Of a stretch of 9,843 bases of DNA, positions 5,141-9,843 are shown in pieces (the stretch's first letter is position 1; every line of letters starts with the position of its first letter). The translations under genes and the position numbers were made by a program. The stretch covers positions 1-9,843 of the forward strand of contig DATCKS010000402.1 in the NCBI GenBank assembly GCA_036562265.1. Direction: 5' to 3'. The DNA comes from DASVDK01 sp036562265 [NCBI: Thermodesulfobacteriota bacterium] (GTDB lineage Bacteria; DASVDK01). A model generated the notes under the pieces. That model worked only from the letters and a program-made list of their open reading frames with translations. It ran no database searches and was not told the DNA's origin.

Positions 5141-6661
5141 TCAGTGCGGGACGGACGGCAGGCTCGCGGCCGGCTTCCCCCTGAGCTTCCGCCACCAGGG
5201 GCCGATCACCGGCATCGCGAAGAGGAACAGCGCGAACCACATGATCGCCCCGGAGATGGGACGCGTGAAGAAGATCGCGAGCGAGCCGCCCGACATGATG
5301 AGGCTCTGGCGCAGGGCGGCCTCGGCCATGTCCCCGAGGACGAGGGCGAGGACGAGCGGCGCGAGCGGGTAGTCGAGCTTCTTGAACACGTAGCCCACGA
5401 CGCCGAAGCCGAGCATGAACCAGATGTCGATCATGCTGTTGTGGACGGAGTAGGCCCCGATCGCGCAGATCGACACGATGAGCGGCGTGAGGATGGCGAA
5501 GGGGATCATCAGGATCGAGGCGAAGAAGGGGACGAAGGCGAGCACCATGAGGACGCCGATGACGTTCCCGGTGTACATGCTCGCGATGAGGCCCCAGACG
5601 AACTGCGGCTGGTCGACGAAGAGCATCGGCCCGGGCTGCAGGCCCCAGATGATGAGGCCGCCGAGCATGACCGCCGCGGTCGGCGAGCCCGGGATGCCGA
5701 GCGTGATCATCGGCAGGAGCGCCGCCGTGCCGGCCGCGTGGGCCGCCGTCTCGGGGGCGATCACCCCCTCGATCTCCCCCTTGCCGAAGCGCTCCGGATG
5801 CTTCGAGAAGCGCTTGGCGAAGGCGTAGCTCATGAAGGACGCCGGCGTGGCGCCGCCCGGCTTGAAGCCCATCCAGAAGCCGATGAAGGCCCCCCGCGCG
5901 AACGTGCGGGCGTAGCGGGGGAAGGTCTTCCAGGTCTGCCAGACGACGGTCGGGCTGATCTTCGCGATCGTGCCGCGGAAGGAGAGCCCCTCCTCCATCG
6001 TGAGGAGGATCTCGCCGATGCCGAAGAGGCCGATCACCGCCACGATGAAGTCGAACCCCTTCATGAGGTCGGTGAAGCCGAAGGTGAGCCTGAGCCGTCC
6101 GGTCACCATGTCGAGGCCGACCGAGCCGAGGATGAAGCCGATCATGATGGCCACGAGGGTCTTGAGGGGGCTGCCGCCGCCGAGTCCCACGAAGGCCGAG
6201 AACGTCAGGAACTGGATGGCGAAGAACTCGGCCGGCCCGAACTTGAGGGCCAGATCGGCGAGGAGCGGGGCGAAGAACGTGATGACGACGACCGCCGCGA
6301 AGGCGCCGATGAACGACGAGGAGAAGGCGGCGGTGAGCGCCTGGCCCCCCTGCCCGTTGCGGGCCATCGGGTGGCCGTCGAAGGTCGTGGCGACCGACCA
6401 GGGCTCGCCCGGGATGTTGAAGAGGATCGACGTGATGGCGCCGCCGAAGAGGGCGCCCCAGTAGAGACAGGACAGGAGGATGATGGCCGAGGTCGGCTCC
6501 ATCGAGAACGTGAGCGGCAGGAGGATCGCCACGCCGTTGGCGCCGCCGAGGCCGGGCAGCACGCCCACGATGACGCCGAGGAGGATCCCGGCGGCGGCGA
6601 TGAGCAGGTTGAAGGGATGGAGCGCGACCTCGAAGCCGAGCAGCAGGTTCTCGAATCCCAC
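5141..6661 (-). CDS. tctA: Tripartite tricarboxylate transporter, large permease TctA
   Basis: A 506-residue polytopic inner-membrane protein, the usual TctA length, expected to have about 11-12 helices. It forms the cation-coupled uptake channel for carboxylates with TctB and receives substrate from the periplasmic TctC. Family marks include ILLGVIVGVLPGLGG (26-40), NIPGEPWSVATTFDGHPMAR (82-101), the inverted-repeat partner GFKPGGATPASFMSYAFAKR (265-284), SKHPERFGKGEIEGVIAPE (286-304) and LGIPGSPTAAVMLGG (321-335). In the second half the canonical LPGAG-like turn is FKPGG, and the usual ETANNAA-like segment is ETAAHAAG, so substrate contacts may differ from citrate carriers. The GTG start at 6661 is 3 nt after the tctB stop with only a modest Shine-Dalgarno, consistent with coupling. 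The substrate cannot be predicted. Confidence 0.96.
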   Translation of the reverse strand: MGFENLLLGFEVALHPFNLLIAAAGILLGVIVGVLPGLGGANGVAILLPLTFSMEPTSAIILLSCLYWGALFGGAITSILFNIPGEPWSVATTFDGHPMARNGQGGQALTAAFSSSFIGAFAAVVVITFFAPLLADLALKFGPAEFFAIQFLTFSAFVGLGGGSPLKTLVAIMIGFILGSVGLDMVTGRLRLTFGFTDLMKGFDFIVAVIGLFGIGEILLTMEEGLSFRGTIAKISPTVVWQTWKTFPRYARTFARGAFIGFWMGFKPGGATPASFMSYAFAKRFSKHPERFGKGEIEGVIAPETAAHAAGTAALLPMITLGIPGSPTAAVMLGGLIIWGLQPGPMLFVDQPQFVWGLIASMYTGNVIGVLMVLAFVPFFASILMIPFAILTPLIVSICAIGAYSVHNSMIDIWFMLGFGVVGYVFKKLDYPLAPLVLALVLGDMAEAALRQSLIMSGGSLAIFFTRPISGAIMWFALFLFAMPVIGPWWRKLRGKPAASLPSVPH

Positions 6662-6664
6662 GAC

Positions 6665-7126
6665 CTAGTACCCCAGCCACGACTCGACCGGCCCCTTGGG
6701 CATCGGCACCAGGAACCAGGTCTCGAAGACGAAGAAGGCGATCACGGCGAACCCGAGCGCCACGCCGGCCACGGTGGACCAGGAGTGGCGTCCGATCCAG
6801 CGCATGTAGACGGCGAGGTAGACGGCGGCGGACACGTAGAGGCCGACGAACTGCATGAGGACCACGAAGCCGACCGCCGGCACGAGGACCTTGAGGACCG
6901 GGGCGATCCCCTTGCGAGGGATGAACGGCTTGCCGTCCGGCCTGCGCCGGGCCTGGCCGATGATCCCGAGGCAGCAGCCGATCATGATGAGCCCCATCCA
7001 GAAGGGGAAGAACCCGCTGCCCGGTCCTCCGGGTCCCCATCCGATGCCGAGCTCGTAGGAGTCCCAGACGACGACGGCGGCCAGGATCAGGAGGACGATC
7101 GCCGTGACGAGATCCGCCTTCCGCAT
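6665..7126 (-). CDS. tctB: Tripartite tricarboxylate transporter, small permease TctB
   Basis: A 153-residue membrane protein of TctB size with four predicted helices: about 7-24, 40-57, 79-100 and 118-145. The first loop contains GPGGPGSGFFPFWMGLIMIG (31-50), the G-x-FP-x-x-x-G pattern typical of TctB. It partners TctA in the membrane; its individual role is poorly defined. The ATG at 7126 is preceded by a G-rich stretch (CGGGGGGC). It lies between tctC and tctA and is separated from tctC by a strong hairpin. Sequence conservation in TctB is low, so the assignment rests on size, topology, the FP motif and its position in the operon. Confidence 0.92.
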   Translation of the reverse strand: MRKADLVTAIVLLILAAVVVWDSYELGIGWGPGGPGSGFFPFWMGLIMIGCCLGIIGQARRRPDGKPFIPRKGIAPVLKVLVPAVGFVVLMQFVGLYVSAAVYLAVYMRWIGRHSWSTVAGVALGFAVIAFFVFETWFLVPMPKGPVESWLGY

Positions 7127-7153
7127 GCAGCCCCCCGGAAGTCGACAACAATT

Positions 7154-7189
7154 CGCCCGCGGCGGCGCTCGGAAGCGCCGCCGCGGGCG
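7154..7189 (-). promoter_or_regulatory. Strong intercistronic hairpin between tctC and tctB
   Basis: Arms 7154-7169 and 7174-7189 form a perfect 16-bp stem, almost entirely G:C, with a 4-nt loop (TCCG on the minus strand). It starts about 10 nt after the tctC stop and is followed by AATTGTTGT, a short mixed A/T run rather than a clear T-tract. A structure this stable would slow 3' exonucleases and may partly terminate transcription, giving more binding protein than permease. It could be read as a partial terminator. Confidence 0.75.
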
Positions 7190-7199
7190 GGATGCGGGA

Positions 7200-8186
7200 C
7201 TACTTCTTGAGGAGACCTCCGGCCTCCATCAGTTCGCGGTGGAGCGCCTCGGTCTGCTCAAGCCACTTCACGAACTCGGGGCCGGTGAGCCACGACTGCT
7301 TGAAGGCGCCCTTGGTCATGAAGTCCTTCCACTCGGTGGTGTCCATGACCTTCTTGAGGAACGCCTGGTACCACTCCATGGCCTCCTTCGGCATGTCGGG
7401 CGGGCCGAAGATGCCGCGGAGCATGAGGTAGCTGATGTCCGCCCCGAGCGCCTCCTTGATCGTCGGGATCTCCGTCCAGCCCTGGACCTGGCTGCGATCC
7501 TCGTCGAAGATGGCGAGCGGGCGGACGCGCGAGGGGTTCGCGCGCCAGTGGCTCACGCACTCGATGGGGTTGTTGACGGTCGAGTCGACGTGGCCGCCGA
7601 CGAGGTTCACGCAGACCTCGCCGCCGCCCTTGAACGGCACGTAGGTGAACTTGGCCCCGGTCCGCTGCTGGAGCAGGAGCGTGATGATCTGGTCCTCCTG
7701 CGCGGTACCGGTGCCCCCCATCTTCATGGGCCCCTTCTCCTTGACCGCGGTGATGTACTCCCTGGCGTTCTGGTAGGGCGTGCTCGCGTTGACCCAGAGG
7801 ATGAACTCGTCGAGCGCCAGGCGGGCGATCGGGGTGAGGTCCTTCCAGTTGAAGGGGACGCCGGTGCTGAGCGGGGTCGTGAAGAGGTTCGACAGGGTGA
7901 TGATGATGGTGTGGGCGTCCCCCTTCTTGCCCTTGACGTAGAGGAACCCTTCGGCGCCGGCACCGCCCGACTTGTTGATGGCCACGACGGGCCGCGGCGA
8001 GAGGTTGTACTTCTCGGCGATGCCGGTGATGAGGCGGGCCATCTGGTCCGCGCCGCCGCCCGTCCCCGCCGGGATGATGAACTCGATCGGCTTCTGCGGC
8101 TCCCACGCCGCGTGCGCCGCGAAGGGCGCCAGGACGAACGCGGACGCGAGTATCGCCGCGACTACCTGTCCCCGGAGAGGTGCCAT
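7200..8186 (-). CDS. tctC: Tripartite tricarboxylate transporter substrate-binding protein TctC (Bug family)
   Basis: A 328-residue periplasmic binding protein of the Bug/TctC family, normal length. Residues 1-26 form a Sec signal peptide (LRGQ, then a hydrophobic stretch VVAAILASAFVLAPFA, with cleavage after AHA). The mature start, WEPQKPIEFIIPAGTGGGAD (28-47), is the family's first binding loop, with PAGTGGGAD in place of the more usual PFAPGGGTD. Later family elements are FTYVPFKGGGEV and VNLVGGHVDSTVNNP, matching the YKGGxxAxxALLGGxVD pattern. It has one of the best Shine-Dalgarno sequences in the window (AGGAGG, 6 nt before ATG). It is first in the tctCBA order. The substrate is probably a carboxylic acid or similar small molecule. 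No tctDE-type sensor is adjacent. Confidence 0.95.
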   Translation of the reverse strand: MAPLRGQVVAAILASAFVLAPFAAHAAWEPQKPIEFIIPAGTGGGADQMARLITGIAEKYNLSPRPVVAINKSGGAGAEGFLYVKGKKGDAHTIIITLSNLFTTPLSTGVPFNWKDLTPIARLALDEFILWVNASTPYQNAREYITAVKEKGPMKMGGTGTAQEDQIITLLLQQRTGAKFTYVPFKGGGEVCVNLVGGHVDSTVNNPIECVSHWRANPSRVRPLAIFDEDRSQVQGWTEIPTIKEALGADISYLMLRGIFGPPDMPKEAMEWYQAFLKKVMDTTEWKDFMTKGAFKQSWLTGPEFVKWLEQTEALHRELMEAGGLLKK

Positions 8187-8192
8187 AGCAGA

Positions 8193-8198
8193 CCTCCT
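8193..8198 (-). promoter_or_regulatory. Consensus Shine-Dalgarno of tctC
   Basis: The minus strand reads AGGAGG followed by TCTGCT and the ATG at 8186, a perfect core with a 6-nt spacer. It confirms the tctC start and suggests high translation. Confidence 0.85.
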
Positions 8199-8199
8199 A

Positions 8200-8214
8200 A
8201 CGGTGTTTCACCGT
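8200..8214 (-). promoter_or_regulatory. Inverted repeat abutting the tctC ribosome binding site
   Basis: The minus strand reads ACGGTGAAACACCGT: two perfect 6-bp arms around a 3-nt AAA centre, ending one base before the AGGAGG of tctC. As DNA it could be an operator; as RNA a small hairpin beside the Shine-Dalgarno. Which of these, if either, cannot be decided from sequence alone. Confidence 0.4.
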
Positions 8215-8349
8215 ATCGTGACGCCGGCCGGGGTTGTCCCGTCCGCGCCGCAGGATGGCTGTAAGACGGCGCATGACAATGATTTATTGCAGCCGGACGA
8301 CAAGGTTCCGGCGATCGGGCACATGCCACTGCCCACTGGTCCTACCACG

Positions 8350-8378
8350 ACTCTGCGACGCACCTCGGGGTGTGTCAA
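8350..8378 (-). promoter_or_regulatory. Candidate tctCBA promoter
   Basis: On the minus strand a perfect -35 hexamer TTGACA (8373-8378) is followed after 17 nt by CAGAGT (8350-8355), three of six to TATAAT. It lies at the edge of the A+T-rich island and would give a leader of about 155 nt carrying the inverted repeat at 8200-8214. A second possible pair (GAGAAA at 8407-8412, TAGAAT at 8384-8389, 17-nt spacer) lies just upstream. Neither is strong. Confidence 0.25.
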
Positions 8379-8728
8379 GCGTTATTCTACTGGAGATATA
8401 AAGGCATTTCTCGCTTGTGGCGGCGCCGGATCCGCACGCGACGGCACGACGAGACGGCGTCGGGCCGAGTCGCCCGCGGGCCCGGGGCCGGCCGCCGTGA
8501 CGGCGGTCACGTGGCAGCAGGCCGCCGGCGGCGGTCAGGCGGGCGAAAACCGGCGTCGATTCGTGCGTGTGGGGTTGGAGGGCGGCGGCGCACCCTCGGG
8601 TGGTCCGACCAGTTCAGCCGATCGGAAGGGGTACCGTCAGGGGCGAGGGACGCCGCCCGGGCGGTCGGCGCCGAGCCCGTCGCGCCTGAACCGGGCGGCG
8701 TCGAGGGGGCCTGGGTTGCGGACGAATC

Positions 8729-9843
<1,115 letters not shown>

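Larger units (their letters stand above)
8187..8728. other. 542-nt intergenic region upstream of tctCBA
   Basis: No credible gene is visible on either strand; open frames across it have high-GC shadow composition and no good Shine-Dalgarno. The left part (about 8265-8415) is clearly A+T-richer than the rest of the window and is the likely promoter region of tctCBA. The right part (8420-8728) is G+C-rich with no convincing terminator for the oxidoreductase gene; a 12-bp palindrome ccgcccgggcgg occurs at 8653-8664. No tRNA or recognisable riboswitch was seen. Confidence 0.6.

Noticed and set aside
5144-7210. A 688-codon open frame on the plus strand opposite tctA and tctB
   Set aside because: Its product is dominated by Asp, Glu, His and Arg, the mirror of hydrophobic helices on the other strand. 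It follows from high GC and lacks a domain.
8653-8664. Palindrome ccgcccgggcgg as a terminator or operator
   Set aside because: No loop and no T-run; G+C-only palindromes of this size are expected by chance in DNA of this composition.

Overview
The window is about 9.8 kb of high-GC DNA (roughly two-thirds G+C or more by eye). Every gene I can support lies on the minus strand, so transcription runs from high to low coordinates. GTG starts are common, genes are packed with overlaps of a few bases, and third positions are strongly G/C. A tripartite tricarboxylate transporter (TTT), a ferredoxin-dependent 2-oxoacid oxidoreductase and this base composition suggest a free-living bacterium of soil, sediment or groundwater. 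A Rokubacteria/Methylomirabilota-like or proteobacterial source is possible, but there is no marker gene and this is only inference.

Layout in transcription order (right to left). (1) 9811-9843 is probably the last codons of a 2-oxoacid:ferredoxin oxidoreductase alpha subunit, overlapping by 4 nt the complete TPP/4Fe-4S beta subunit (8729-9814). (2) A 542-nt non-coding gap (8187-8728) contains an A+T-rich promoter-like island and a 15-nt inverted repeat next to the Shine-Dalgarno of the next operon. (3) The TTT operon follows: tctC-like periplasmic binding protein (7200-8186), a 16-bp perfect hairpin (7154-7189), tctB-like small permease (6665-7126) and tctA-like large permease (5141-6661). 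(4) A 221-nt gap (4920-5140) carries a 23-bp sequence repeated twice at a 25-bp period plus a third partial copy. (5) A compact five-gene unit follows: PIG-L-type N-deacetylase (4209-4919), class I SAM methyltransferase (3415-4206), ChbG/YdjC-type deacetylase (2726-3418), RimK-like ATP-grasp ligase (1778-2716) and GT4-type glycosyltransferase (702-1778). (6) An 89-nt gap contains a CRP/FNR-like palindrome. (7) Last come a DoxX-family membrane protein (100-612) and the start of what looks like an MBL-fold hydrolase (1-83).

The most interesting part is the five-gene unit. A GT4 transferase, a PIG-L deacetylase, a ligase and a methyltransferase together resemble the logic of bacillithiol, mycothiol or N-methyl-bacillithiol assembly (glycosylate, deacetylate, attach an amino acid, methylate). 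Here an ATP-grasp enzyme would replace BshC/MshC, and a second, YdjC-type deacetylase is added. Both edges of the unit are visible and no polymerase, flippase or export gene lies inside it. I therefore propose it as a candidate pathway for an undescribed small amino-sugar conjugate. A surface-glycan decoration role is the main alternative. The remaining genes look like ordinary carboxylate uptake and central carbon metabolism.
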